A stretch of 64,000 bases of DNA from Hydractinia symbiolongicarpus (lineage: Eukaryota; Cnidaria; Hydrozoa; Anthoathecata; Hydractiniidae): contig NC_079887.1 of the NCBI RefSeq assembly GCF_029227915.1, positions 4,402,001 through 4,466,000 on the forward strand. The letters run 5' to 3'. Made by a program: the position numbers and the translations under genes. Shown here piece by piece: positions 37,201 to 51,239 of the stretch. Position 1 is the stretch's first letter, and the number at the start of each line of letters is the position of its first letter. The notes beneath the pieces are model-generated. The model worked only from the letters and a program-made list of their open reading frames with translations. It had not been told where the DNA came from and did no database searches.

Positions 37201-40200
37201 ACGAAAACCCGCGACTTCCCGTAAATCCCGGACTCGGCCCGTATAGTCAAAAGTATACAAAGAAAGAACCCAGGGAGTAAACTCATTTCCCGAACGATTT
37301 TTTAAATTATTTTTTCACCACTAAAACGCATGAGACTTGTAGTTTTTAAAAATGTTTTCATTTTTGATGACACGCTGAATAAAAGAAGTTTAATCGCCGG
37401 CAAACAAAAAACGTGCGAGTTCCCGTAAATCCCGGACTCGGCCCGTATAGTCAAAAGTATACAGAGAAAGTACCCAGGGAGTAAACTCATTTCCCAAACG
37501 ATTTTTTAAATTATTATTTCACCACTAAAGCCTATGAGACTTGTAGATTTTAAAAATGTTTTCATTTTTGATAAGACGCTGAATAAAAGAAGTTTAATCG
37601 CCGGCAAACGAAAACCCGCGATTTCCCGGAAATCCCGGGCTTGGCCCGTAGAGTCGAATGTATACAAAGAAAGTACCCAGGGAGTAAACTCATTTCCCAA
37701 ACGATTTTTTAAATTATTTTTTCACCACTAAAACGCATGAGACTTGTAGTTTTCAGAAATGTTTTCCTTTTTGATGAGACGCGTAATGAAAGTGGTTTAA
37801 TCGCCGGCAAACGAAAACCCGTGATTTCCCGTAAATCCCGGGCTTGGCCCGTATAGTCAAATGTATACAAAGAAAGTACCCTGTGAGTAAACTCATTTCC
37901 AAAACGATTTTTTAAATTATCTTTTCACCACTAAAACGCATGAGACTTGTAGTTTTCAAAAATGTTTTCATTTTTGATGAGACGCTGAATAAAAGAAGTT
38001 TAATCGCCGGCAAACGAAAACCCGCTACTTCCCTTAAATCCCGGACTCGGCCCGTATAGTCAAAAGTATACAAAGAAAGAACCCAGGGAGTAAACTCATT
38101 TCCCGAACGATTTTTTAAATTATTTTTTCACCACTAAAACGCATGAGACTTGTAGTTTTCAAAAATGTTTTCATTTTTGATGGGACGCTGAATAAAAGAA
38201 GTTTAATGGCCGGTAAACGAAAACCCGCGATTTCCAGTAAATCCTGGACTCGGCCCGTATAGTCAAAAGTATACAAAGAAAGTACCCAGGGAGTAAACTC
38301 ATTTCCTGAACGATTTTTTAAATTATTTTTTCACCACTAAAACGCATGAGACTTGTAGTTTTCAAAAATGTTTTCATTTTTGATGAGACGCTTAATGAAA
38401 GAGGTTTAATCGCCGGCAAACGAAAACCCGCGATTTCCCGTAAATCCCGGGCTTGGCCCGTATAGTCGAATGTATACAAAGAAAGTACCCTGTGAGTAAA
38501 CTCATTTCCAGAACGATTTTTTAAATTATCTTTTCACCACTAAAACGCATGAGACTTGTAGTTTTCAAAAATGTTTTCATTTTTGATGAGACGCTGAATA
38601 AAAGAAGTTTAATCGCCGGCAAACAAAAACCCGCGACTTCCCGTATATCCCGGACTCGGCCCGTATTGTCAAAAGTATACAAAGAAAGAAACCAGGGAGT
38701 AAACTCATTTCCCGAACGATTTTTTAAATTATTTTTTCACCACTAAAACGCATGAGACTTGTAGTTTTCAGAAATGTTTTCATTTTTGATGAGACGCCTA
38801 ATGAAAGAGGTTTAATCGCCGGCAAACGAAAACCCGCGACTTCCCGTAAATTCCGGACTCGGCCCGTATAGTCAAAAGTATACAAAGAAAGAACCCAGGG
38901 AGTAAACTCATTTCCCGAACGATTTTTTAAATTATTTTTTCACCACTAAAACGCATGAGACTTGTAGTTTTTAAAAATGTTTTCATTTTTGATGACACGC
39001 TGAATAAAAGAAGTTTAATCGCCGGCAAACAAAAACCTGCGAGTTCCCGTAAATCCCGGACTCGGCCCGTATAGTCAAAAGTATACAGAGAAAGTACCCA
39101 GGGAGTAAACTCATTTCCCAAACGATTTTTTAAATTATTATTTCACCACTAAAGCCTATGAGACTTGTAGATTTTAAAAATGTTTTCATTTTTGATAAGA
39201 CGCTGAATAAAAGAAGTTTAATCGCCGGCAAACGAAAACCCGCGATTTCCCGGAAATCCCGGGCTTGGCCCGTATAGTCGAATGTATACAAAGAAAGTAC
39301 CCAGGGAGTAAACTCATTTCCCAAACGATTTTTTAAATTATTTTTTCACCACTAAAACGCATGAGACTTGTAGTTTTCAGAAATGTTTTCCTTTTTGATG
39401 AGACGCGTAATGAAAGTGGTTTAATCGCCGGCAAACGAAAACCCGTGATTTCCCGTAAATCCCGGGCTTGGCCCGTATAGTCAAATGTATACAAAGAAAG
39501 TACCCTGTGAGTAAACTCATTTCCAAAACGATTTTTTAAATTATCTTTTCACCACTAAAACGCATGAGACTTGTTGTTTTCAAAAATGTTTTCATTTTTG
39601 ATGAGACGCTGAATAAAAGAAGTTTAATCGCCGGCAAACGAAAACCCGCTACTTCCCTTAAATCCCGGACTCGGCCCGTATAGTCAAAAGTATACAAAGA
39701 AAGAACCCAGGGAGTAAACTCATTTCCCGAACGATTTTTTAAATTATTTTTTCACCACTAAAACGCATGAGACTTGTAGTTTTCAAAAATGTTTTCATTT
39801 TTGATGGGACGCTGAATAAAAGAAGTTTAATGGCCGGTAAACGAAAACCCGCGATTTCCAGTAAATCCCGGACTCGGCCCGTATAGTCAAAAGTATACAA
39901 AGAAAGTACCCAGGGAGTAAACTCATTTCCTGAACGATTTTTTAAATTATTTTTTCACCACTAAAACGCATGAGACTTGTAGTTTTCAAAAATGTTTTCA
40001 TTTTTGATGAGACGCTTAATGAAAGAGGTTTAATCGCCGGCAAACGAAAACCCGCGAATTCCCGTAAATCCCGGGCTTGGCCCGTATAGTCGAATGTATA
40101 CAAAGAAAGTACCCTGTGAGTAAACTCATTTCCAGAACGATTTTTTAAATTATCTTTTCACCACTAAAACGCATGAGACTTGTAGTTTTCAAAAATGTTT

Positions 40201-43200
40201 TCATTTTTGATGAGACGCTGAATAAAAGAAGTTTAATCGCCGGCAAACAAAAACCCGCGACTTCCCGTATATCCCGGACTCGGCCCGTATTGTCAAAAGT
40301 ATACAAAGAAAGAAACCAGGGAGTAAACTCATTTCCCGAACGATTTTTTAAATTATTTTCCCACCACTAAAACGCATGAGACTTGTAGTTTTCAGAAATG
40401 TTTTCATTTTTGATGAGACGCCTAATGAAAGAGGTTTAATCGCCGGCAAACGAAAACCCGCGATTTCCCGGAAATCCCGGGCTTGGCCCGTATAGTCGAA
40501 TGTATACAAAGAAAGTACCCTGTGAGTAAAGTCATTTCCAGAACGATTTTTTAAATTATCTTTTCACCACTAAAACGCATGAGACTTGTAGTTTTCAAAA
40601 ATGTTTTCATTTTTGATGAGACGCTGAATAAAAGAAGTTTAATCGCCGGCAAACGAAAACCTGCGATTTCCCCTAAATCCCGGACTCGGCCCGTAAAGTC
40701 AAAAGTATACAAAGAAAGTACCCAGGGAGTAAACTCATTTCCCAAACGATTTTTTAAATTATTATTTCACCACTAAAGCCCATGAGACTTGTAGATTTTA
40801 AAAATGTTTTCATTTTTGATGAGACGCTGAATAAAAGAAGTTTAATCGCCGGCAAACGAAAACCCGCGACTTCCCGTAAATCCCGGACTCGGCCCGTATA
40901 GTCAAAAGTATACAAAGAAAGAACCCAGGGAGTAAACTCATTTCCCGAACGATTTTTTAAATTATTTTTTCACCACTAAAACGCATGAGACTTGTAGTTT
41001 TTAAAAATGTTTTCATTTTTGATGACACGCTGAATAAAAGAAGTTTAATCGCCGGCAAACAAAAACCTGCGAGTTCCCGTAAATCCCGGACTCGGCCCGT
41101 ATAGTCAAAAGTATACAGAGAAAGTACCCAGGGAGTAAACTCATTTCCCAAACGATTTTTTAAATTATTATTTCACCACTAAAGCCCATGAGACTTGTAG
41201 ATTTTAAAAATGTTTTCATTTTTGATAAGACGCTGAATAAAAGAAGTTTAATCGCCGGCAAACGAAAACCCGCGATTTCCCGGAAATCCCGGGCTTGGCC
41301 CGTATAGTCGAATGTATACAAAGAAAGTACCCAGGGAGTAAACTCATTTCCCAAACGATTTTTTAAATTATTTTTTCACCACTAAAACGCATGAGACTTG
41401 TAGTTTTCAGAAATGTTTTCCTTTTTGATGAGACGCGTAATGAAAGTGGTTTAATCGCCGGCAAACGAAAACCCGTGATTTCCCGTAAATCCCGGGCTTG
41501 GCCCGTATAGTCAAATGTATACAAAGAAAGTACCCTGTGAGTAAACTCATTTCCAAAACGATTTTTTAAATTATCTTTTCACCACTAAAACGCATGAGAC
41601 TTGTAGTTTTCAAAAATGTTTTCATTTTTGATGGGACGCTGAATAAAAGAAGTTTAATGGCCGGTAAACGAAAACCCGCGATTTCCAGTAAATCCCGGAC
41701 TTGGCCCGTATAGTCAAAAGTATACAAAGAAAGTACCCAGGGAGTAAACTCATTTCCTGAACGATTTTTTAAATTATTTTTTCACCACTAAAACGCATGA
41801 GACTTGTAGTTTTCAAAAATGTTTTCATTTTTGATGAGACGCTTAATGAAAGAGGTTTAATCGCCGGCAAACGAAAACCCGCGATTTCCCGTAAATCCCG
41901 GGCTTGGCCCGTATAGTCGAATGTATACAAAGAAAGTACCCTGTGAGTAAACTCATTTCCAGAACGATTTTTTAAATTATCTTTTCACCACTAAAACGCA
42001 TGAGACTTGTAGTTTTCAAAAATGTTTTCATTTTTGATGAGACGCTGAATAAAAGAAGTTTAATCGCCGGCAAACGAAAACCCGCGACTTCCCGTATATC
42101 CCGGACTCGGCCCGTATTGTCAAAAGTATACAAAGAAAGAAACCAGGGAGTAAACTCATTTCCCGAACGATTTTTTAAATTATTTTCCCACCACTAAAAC
42201 GCATGAGACTTGTAGTTTTCAGAAATGTTTTCATTTTTGATGAGACGCCTAATAAAAGAGGTTTAATCGCCGGCAAACGAAAACCCGCGATTTCCCGGAA
42301 ATCCCGGGCTTGGCCCGTATAGTCGAATGTATACAAAGAAAGTACCCTGTGAGTAAAGTCATTTCCAGAACGATTTTTTAAATTATCTTTTCACCACTAA
42401 AACGCATGAGACTTGTAGTTTTCAAAAATGGTTTCATTTTTGATGAGACGCTGAATAAAAGAAGTTTAATCGCCGGCAAACGAAAACCTGCGATATCCCC
42501 TAAATCCCGGACTCGGCCCATATAGTCAAAAGTATACAAAGAAAGTACCAAGGGAGTAAACTCATTTCCCGAACGATTTTTTAAATTATTTTTTCACCAC
42601 TAAAACGCATGAGACTTGTAGTTTTCAAAAATGTTTTCATTTTTGATGAGACGCTGAATAAAAGAAGTTTAATCGCCGGCAAACGAAAACCTGCGATTTC
42701 CCGTAAATCCCGGACTCGGCCCGTAAAGTCAAAAGTATACAAAGAAAGTACCCAGGGAGTAAACTCATTTCCCAAACGATTTTTTAAATTATTATTTCAC
42801 CACTAAAGCCCATGAGACTTGTAGATTTTAAAAATGTTTTCATTTTTGATGAGACGCTGAATAAAAGAAGTTTAATCGCCGGCAAACGAAAACCCGCGAT
42901 TTCCCGGAAATCCCGGGCTTGGCCCGTATAGTCGAATGTATACAAAGAAAGTACCCAGGGAGTAAACTCATTTCCCGAACGATTATTTAAATTATTTTTT
43001 CACCACTAAAACGCATGAGACTTGTAGTTTTCAGAAATGTTTTCATTTTTGATGAGACGCTTAATGACAGTGGTTCAATCGCCGGCAAACGAAAACCCGT
43101 GATTTCCCGTAAATCCCGGGCTTGGCCCGTATAGTCAAATGTATACAAAGAAAGTACCCTGTGAGTAAACTCATTTCCAAAACGATTTTTTAAATTATCT

Positions 43201-46200
43201 TTTCACCACTAAAACGCATGAGACTTGTAGTTTTCAAAAATGTTTTCATTTTTGATGAGACGCTGAATAAAAGAAGTTTAATCGCCGGCAAACGAAAACC
43301 CGTGATTTCCCGTAAATCCCGGGCTTGGCCCGTATAGTCAAATGTATACAAAGAAAGTACCCTGTGAGTAAACTCATTTCCAAAACGATTTTTTAAATTA
43401 TCTTTTCACCACTAAAACGCATGAGACTTGTAGTTTTCAAAAATGTTTTCATTTTTGATGAGACGCTGAATAAAAGAAGTTTAATCGCCGGCAAACGAAA
43501 ACCCGCGACTTCCCGTAAATCCCGGACTCGGCCCGTATAGTCAAAAGTATACAAAGAAAGAACCCAGGGAGTAAACTCATTTCCCGAACGATTTTTTAAA
43601 TTATTTTTTCACCACTAAAACGCATGAGACTTGTAGTTTTTAAAAATGTTTTCATTTTTGATGAGACGCTGAATAAAAGAAGTTTAATCGCCGGCAAACG
43701 AAAACCTGCGATTTCCCGGAAATCCCGGGCTTGGCCCGTATAGTCGAATGTATACAAAGAAAGTACCCAGGGAGTAAACTCATTTTCCGAACGATTATTT
43801 AAATTATTTTTTCACCACTAAAACGCATGAGACTTGTAGTTTTCAGAAATGTTTTCATTTTTGATGAGACGCTTAATGAAAGTGGTTCAATCGCCGGCAA
43901 ACGAAAACCCGTGATTTCCCGTAAATCCCGGGCTTGGCCCGTATAGTCAAATGTATACAAAGAAAGTACCCTGTGAGTAAACTCATTTCCAAAACGATTT
44001 TTTAAATTATCTTTTCACCACTAAAACGCATGAGACTTGTAGTTTTCAAAAATGTTTTCATTTTTGATGAGACGCTGAATAAAAGAAGTTTAATCGCCAG
44101 CAAACGAAAACCCGCGACTTCCCGTAAATCCCGGACTCGGCCCGTATAGTCAAAAGTATACAAAGAAAGAACCCAGGGAGTAAACTCATTTCCCGAACGA
44201 TTTTTTAAATTATTTTTTCACCACTAAAACGCATGAGACTTGTAGTTTTTAAAAATGTTTTCATTTTTGATGACACGCTGAATAAAAGAAGTTTATTCGC
44301 CGGCAAACAAAAACCTGCGAGTTCCCGTAAATCCCGGACTCGGCCCGTATAGTCAAAAGTATACAGAGAAATTACCCAGGGAGTAAACTCATTTCCCAAA
44401 CGATTTTTTAAATTATTATTTCACCACTAAAGCCCATGAGACTTGTAGATTTTAAAAATGTTTTTATTTTTGATAAGACGCTGAATAAAAGAAGTTTAAT
44501 CGCCGGCAAACGAAAACCCGCGATTTCCCGGAAATCCCGGGCTTGGCCCGTATAGTCGAATGTATACAAAGAAAGTACCCAGGGAGTAAACTCATTTCCC
44601 AAACGATTTTTCAAATTATTTTTTCACCACTAAAACGCATGAGACTTGTAGTTTTCAGAAATGTTTTCCTCTTTGATGAGACGCGTAATGAAAGTGGTTT
44701 AATCGCCGGCAAACGAAAACCCGTGATTTCCCGTAAATCCCGGGCTTGGCCCGTATAGTCAAATGTATACAAAGAAAGTACCCTGTGAGTAAACTCATTT
44801 CCAAAACGATTTTTTAAATTATCTTTTCACCACTAAAACGCATGAGACTTGTAGTTTTCAAAAATGTTTTCATTTTTGATGAGACGCTGAATAAAAGAAG
44901 TTTAATCGCCGGCAAACGAAAACCCGCTACTTCCCTTAAATCCCGGACTCGGCCCGTATAGTCAAAAGTATACAAAGAAAGAACCCAGGGAGTAAACTCA
45001 TTTCCCGAACGATTTTTTAAATTATTTTTTCACCACTAAAACGCATGAGACTTGTAGTTTTCAAAAATGTTTTCATTTTTGATGGGACGCTGAATAAAAG
45101 AAGTTTAATGGCCGGTAAACGAAAACCCGCGATTTCCAGTAAATCCCGGACTCGGCCCGTAAAGTCAAAAGTATACAAAGAAAGTACCCAGGGAGTAAAC
45201 TCATTTCCTGAACGATTTTTTAAATTATTTTTTCACCACTAAAACGCATGAGACTTGTAGTTTTCAAAAATGTTTTCATTTTTGATGAGACGCTTAATGA
45301 AAGAGGTTTAATCGCCGGCAAACGAAAACCCGTGATTTCCCGTAAATGCCGGGCTTGGCCCGTGTAGTCGAATGTATACAAAGAAAGTACCCTGTGAGTA
45401 AACTCATTTCCAGAACGATTTTTTAAATTATCTTTTCACCACTAAAACGCATGAGACTTGTAGTTTTCAAAAATGTTTTCATTTTTGATGAGACGCTGAA
45501 TAAAAGAAGTTTAATCGCCGGCAAACGAAAACCCGCGACTTCCCGTATATCCCGGACTCGGCCCGTATTGTCAAAAGTATATAAAGAAAGAAACCAGGGA
45601 GTAAACTCATTTCCCGAACGATTTTTTAAATTATTTTCCCACCACTAAAACGCATGAGACTTGTAGTTTTCAGAAATGTTTTCATTTTTGATGAGACGCC
45701 TAATGAAAGAGGTTTAATCGCCGGCAAACGAAAACCCGCGATTTCCCGGAAATCCCGGGCTTGGCCCGTATAGTCGAATGTATACAAAGAAAGTACCCTG
45801 TGAGTAAAGTCATTTCCAGAACGATTTTTTAAATTATCTTTTCACCGCTAAAACGCATGAGACTTGTAGTTTTCAAAAATGGTTTCATTTTTGATGAGAC
45901 GCTGAATAAAAGAAGTTTAATCGCCGGCAAACGAAAACCTGCGATTTCCCCTAAATCCCGGACTCGGCCCATATAGTCAAAAGTATACAAAGAAAGTACC
46001 CAGGGAGTAAACTCATTTCCCGAACGATTTTTTAAATTATTTTTTCACCACTAAAACGCATGAGACTTGTAGTTTTCAAAAATGTTTTCATTTTTGATGA
46101 GACGCTGAATAAAAGAAGTTTAATTGCCGGCAAACGAAAACCTGCGATTTCCCGTAAATCCCAGGCTCGGCCCGTAAAGTCAAAAGTATACAAAGAAAGT

Positions 46201-47240
46201 ACCCAGGGAGTAAACTCATTTCCCAAACGATTTTTTAAATTATTATTTCACCACTAAAGCCCATGAGACTTGTAGATTTTAAAAATGTTTTCATTTTTGA
46301 TGAGACGCTGAATAAAAGAAGTTTAATCGCCGGCAAACGAAAACCCGCGATTTCCCGGAAATCCCGGGCTTGGCCCGTATAGTCGAATGTATACAAAGAA
46401 AGTACCCAGGGAGTAAACTCATTTCCCGAACGATTATTTAAATTATTTTTTCACCACTAAAACGCATGAGACTTGTAGTTTTCAGAAATGTTTTCATTTT
46501 TGATGAGACGCTTAATGAAAGTGGTTTAATCGCCGGCAAACGAAAACCCGTGATTTCCCGTAAATCCCGGGCTTGGCCCGTATAGTCAAATGTATACAAA
46601 GAAAGTACCCTGTGAGTAAACTCATTTCCAAAACGATTTTTTAAATTATCTTTTCACCACTAAAACGCATGAGACTTGTAGTTCTCAAAAATGTTTTCAT
46701 TTTTGATGAGACGCTGAATAAAAGAAGTTTAATCGCCGGCAAACGAAAACCCGTGATTTCCCGTAAATCCCGGGCTTGGCCCGTATAGTCAAATGTATAC
46801 AAAGAAAGTACCCTGTGAGTAAACTCATTTCCAAAACGATTTTTTAAATTATCTTTTCACCACTAAAACGCATGAGACTTGTAGTTTTCAAAAATGTTTG
46901 AGACGAGACGATGAATAAAAGAAGTTTAATCGCCGGCAAACGAAAACCCGCGACTTCCCGTAAATCCCGGACTCGGCCCGTATAGTCAAAAGTATACAAA
47001 GAAAGAACCCGGGGAGTAAACTCATTTCCCGAACGATTTTTTAAATTATTTTTTCACCACTAAAACGCATGAGACTTGTAGTTTTTAAAAATGTTTTCAT
47101 TTTTGATGACACGCTGAATAAAAGAAGTTTAATCGCCGGCAAACAAAAACCTGCGAGTTCCCGTAAATCCCGGACTCGGCCCGTATAGTCAAAAGTATAC
47201 AGAGAAAGTACCCAGGGAGTAAACTCATTTCCCAAACGAT
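36424..47240 (+). repeat. Large duplicated satellite block, copy 2
   Basis: Partner of 24245-34865 with the offsets given there. Its left part coincides with the end of the 2,841-bp tandem duplication, so the duplications are nested: the right part of one event has been reused by another. It contains no non-satellite DNA. Confidence 0.8.
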
Positions 47241-47543
47241 TTTTTAAATTATTATTTCACCACTAAAGCCCATGAGACTTGTAGATTTTAAAAATGTTTT
47301 CATTTTTGATGAGACGCTGAATAAAAGAAGTTTAATCGCCGGCAAACGAAAACCCGCGATTTCCCGGAAATCCCGGGCTTGGCCCGTATAGTCGAATGTA
47401 TACAAAGAAAGTACCCAGGGAGTAAATTCATTTCCCGAACGATTTTTTAAATTATTTTTTCACCACTAAAACGCATGAGACTTGTAGTTTTCAGAAATGT
47501 TTTCCTTTTTGATGAGACGCGTAATGAAAGTGGTTTAATCGCT
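44911..47543 (+). repeat. 2,633-bp tandem duplication (13 monomers minus 6 bp), copy 1
   Basis: Matches 47544-50176 at exactly 2,633 bp. Both copies contain the gatgggacgctg, aaatgccggg, ccaggctcgg and gtagttctc variants and the same 6-bp-short monomer (aatgtttgagacgagacgatg at about 46893 and 49526). The shared 6-bp lesion shows that it predates the duplication. Confidence 0.88.
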
Positions 47544-50176
47544 GGCAAACGAAAACCCGCTACTTCCCTTAAATCCCGGACTCGGCCCGTATAGTCAAAA
47601 GTATACAAAGAAAGAACCCAGGGAGTAAACTCATTTCCCGAACGATTTTTTAAATTATTTTTTCACCACTAAAACGCATGAGACTTGTAGTTTTCAAAAA
47701 TGTTTTCATTTTTGATGGGACGCTGAATAAAAGAAGTTTAATGGCCGGTAAACGAAAACCCGCGATTTCCAGTAAATCCCGGACTCGGCCCGTAAAGTCA
47801 AAAGTATACAAAGAAAGTACCCAGGGAGTAAACTCATTTCCTGAACGATTTTTTAAATTATTTTTTCACCACTAAAACGCATGAGACTTGTAGTTTTCAA
47901 AAATGTTTTCATTTTTGATGAGACGCTTAATGAAAGAGGTTTAATCGCCGGCAAACGAAAACCCGTGATTTCCCGTAAATGCCGGGCTTGGCCCGTGTAG
48001 TCGAATGTATACAAAGAAAGTACCCTGTGAGTAAACTCATTTCCAGAACGATTTTTTAAATTATCTTTTCACCACTAAAACGCATGAGACTTGTAGTTTT
48101 CAAAAATGTTTTCATTTTTGATGAGACGCTGAATAAAAGAAGTTTAATCGCCGGCAAACGAAAACCCGCGACTTCCCGTATATCCCGGACTCGGCCCGTA
48201 TTGTCAAAAGTATATAAAGAAAGAAACCAGGGAGTAAACTCATTTCCCGAACGATTTTTTAAATTATTTTCCCACCACTAAAACGCATGAGACTTGTAGT
48301 TTTCAGAAATGTTTTCATTTTTGATGAGACGCCTAATGAAAGAGGTTTAATCGCCGGCAAACGAAAACCCGCGATTTCCCGGAAATCCCGGGCTTGGCCC
48401 GTATAGTCGAATGTATACAAAGAAAGTACCCTGTGAGTAAAGTCATTTCCAGAACGATTTTTTAAATTATCTTTTCACCACTAAAACGCATGAGACTTGT
48501 AGTTTTCAAAAATGGTTTCATTTTTGATGAGACGCTGAATAAAAGAAGTTTAATCGCCGGCAAACGAAAACCTGCGATTTCCCCTAAATCCCGGACTCGG
48601 CCCATATAGTCAAAAGTATACAAAGAAAGTACCCAGGGAGTAAACTCATTTCCCGAACGATTTTTTAAATTATTTTTTCACCACTAAAACGCATGAGACT
48701 TGTAGTTTTCAAAAATGTTTTCATTTTTGATGAGACGCTGAATAAAAGAAGTTTAATTGCCGGCAAACGAAAACCTGCGATTTCCCGTAAATCCCAGGCT
48801 CGGCCCGTAAAGTCAAAAGTATACAAAGAAAGTACCCAGGGAGTAAACTCATTTCCCAAACGATTTTTTAAATTATTATTTCACCACTAAAGCCCATGAG
48901 ACTTGTAGATTTTAAAAATGTTTTCATTTTTGATGAGACGCTGAATAAAAGAAGTTTAATCGCCGGCAAACGAAAACCCGCGATTTCCCGGAAATCCCGG
49001 GCTTGGCCCGTATAGTCGAATGTATACAAAGAAAGTACCCAGGGAGTAAACTCATTTCCCGAACGATTATTTAAATTATTTTTTCACCACTAAAACGCAT
49101 GAGACTTGTAGTTTTCAGAAATGTTTTCATTTTTGATGAGACGCTTAATGAAAGTGGTTTAATCGCCGGCAAACGAAAACCCGTGATTTCCCGTAAATCC
49201 CGGGCTTGGCCCGTATAGTCAAATGTATACAAAGAAAGTACCCTGTGAGTAAACTCATTTCCAAAACGATTTTTTAAATTATCTTTTCACCACTAAAACG
49301 CATGAGACTTGTAGTTCTCAAAAATGTTTTCATTTTTGATGAGACGCTGAATAAAAGAAGTTTAATCGCCGGCAAACGAAAACCCGTGATTTCCCGTAAA
49401 TCCCGGGCTTGGCCCGTATAGTCAAATGTATACAAAGAAAGTACCCTGTGAGTAAACTCATTTCCAAAACGATTTTTTAAATTATCTTTTCACCACTAAA
49501 ACGCATGAGACTTGTAGTTTTCAAAAATGTTTGAGACGAGACGATGAATAAAAGAAGTTTAATCGCCGGCAAACGAAAACCCGCGACTTCCCGTAAATCC
49601 CGGACTCGGCCCGTATAGTCAAAAGTATACAAAGAAAGAACCCGGGGAGTAAACTCATTTCCCGAACGATTTTTTAAATTATTTTTTCACCACTAAAACG
49701 CATGAGACTTGTAGTTTTTAAAAATGTTTTCATTTTTGATGACACGCTGAATAAAAGAAGTTTAATCGCCGGCAAACAAAAACCTGCGAGTTCCCGTAAA
49801 TCCCGGACTCGGCCCGTATAGTCAAAAGTATACAGAGAAAGTACCCAGGGAGTAAACTCATTTCCCAAACGATTTTTTAAATTATTATTTCACCACTAAA
49901 GCCCATGAGACTTGTAGATTTTAAAAATGTTTTCATTTTTGATGAGACGCTGAATAAAAGAAGTTTAATCGCCGGCAAACGAAAACCCGCGATTTCCCGG
50001 AAATCCCGGGCTTGGCCCGTATAGTCGAATGTATACAAAGAAAGTACCCAGGGAGTAAATTCATTTCCCGAACGATTTTTTAAATTATTTTTTCACCACT
50101 AAAACGCATGAGACTTGTAGTTTTCAGAAATGTTTTCCTTTTTGATGAGACGCGTAATGAAAGTGGTTTAATCGCT
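47544..50176 (+). repeat. 2,633-bp tandem duplication, copy 2
   Basis: Starts in a hybrid monomer. Left of 47544 the sequence reads aatgaaagtggtttaatcgct, as at about 50157-50176. From 47560 it reads ctacttcccttaaatcc, as after 44926. The shared stretch ggcaaacgaaaacccg (47544-47559, 44911-44926, 50177-50192) bounds the exchange to 16 bp. I noticed no difference between the copies in the marker monomers compared. Confidence 0.88.
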
Positions 50177-51239
50177 GGCAAACGAAAACCCGTGATTTCT
50201 CGTAAATCCCGGGCTTGGCCCATATAGTCAAATGTATACAAAGAAAGTACCCTGTGAGTAAACTCATTTCCAAAACGATTTTTTAAATTATCTTTTCACC
50301 ACTAAAACGCATGAGACTTGTAGTTTTCAAAAATGTTTTCATTTTTGATGACACGCTGAATAAAAGAAGTTTAATCGCCGGCAAACGAAAACCCGCTACT
50401 TCCCTTAAATCCCGGACTCGGCCCGTATAGTCAAAAGTATACAAAGAAAGAACCCAGGGAGTAAACTCATTTCCCGAACGATTTTTTAAATTATTTTTCC
50501 ACCACTAAAACGCATGAGACTTGTAGTTTTCAGAAATGTTTTCATTTTTGATGAGACGCTTAATGAAAGAGGTTTTATCGCCGGCAAACGAAAACCCGCG
50601 ACTTCCCGGAAATCCCGGGCTTGGCCGGTATAGTCGAATGTATACAAAGAAAGTACCCAGGGAGTAAACTCATTTCCCGAAAGATTTTTCATATTATTTT
50701 TTCACCACTAAAACGCATGAGACTTGTAGTTTTCAAAAATGTTTTCATTTTTGATGGGACGCTGAATAAAAGAAGTTTAATGGCCGGTAAACGAAAACCC
50801 GCGATTTCCAGTAAATCCCGGGCTTGGCCCGTATAGTCGAATGTATACAAAGAAAGTACCCTGTGAGTAAACTCATTTCCAGAACGATTTTTTAAATTAT
50901 CTTTTCACCACTAAAACGCATGAGACTTGTAGTTTTCAAAAATGTTTTCATTTTTGATGAGACGCTGAATAAAAAAAGTTTAATCGCCGGCAAACGAAAA
51001 CCTGCGATTTCCCGTAAATCCCGGACTCGGCCCGTATAGTCAAAAGTATACAAAGAAAGTACCCAGGGAGTAAACTCATTTCCCGAACGATTTTTAAAAT
51101 TATTTTTTCACCACTAAAACGCATGAGACTTGTAGTTTTCAAAAATGTTTTCATTTTTGATGAGACGCTGAATAGAAGAAGTTTAATCGCCGGCAAACGC
51201 AAACCCGCAATTTCCCGTAAATCCCGGGCTTGGCCCGTA
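50177..51239 (+). repeat. 203-bp satellite, transition between higher-order blocks
   Basis: About five monomers linking the homogenised middle to the nine-monomer block. They mix features of both: gatgggacgctg and ggccggtaaacg (as in the middle block) in one unit at about 50705-50840, and units with more private changes after it (aataaaaaaagt, aatagaagaag). No gene is seen. Confidence 0.85.

Noticed and set aside
24245-47240. The 12.18-kb-spaced block as a possible assembly duplication.
   Set aside because: It cannot be excluded, but the copies differ by scattered substitutions, one extra monomer, a one-base insertion and a 6-bp deletion, which is more than expected for a simple assembly copy. 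Kept as a real feature, with a read-based check suggested.
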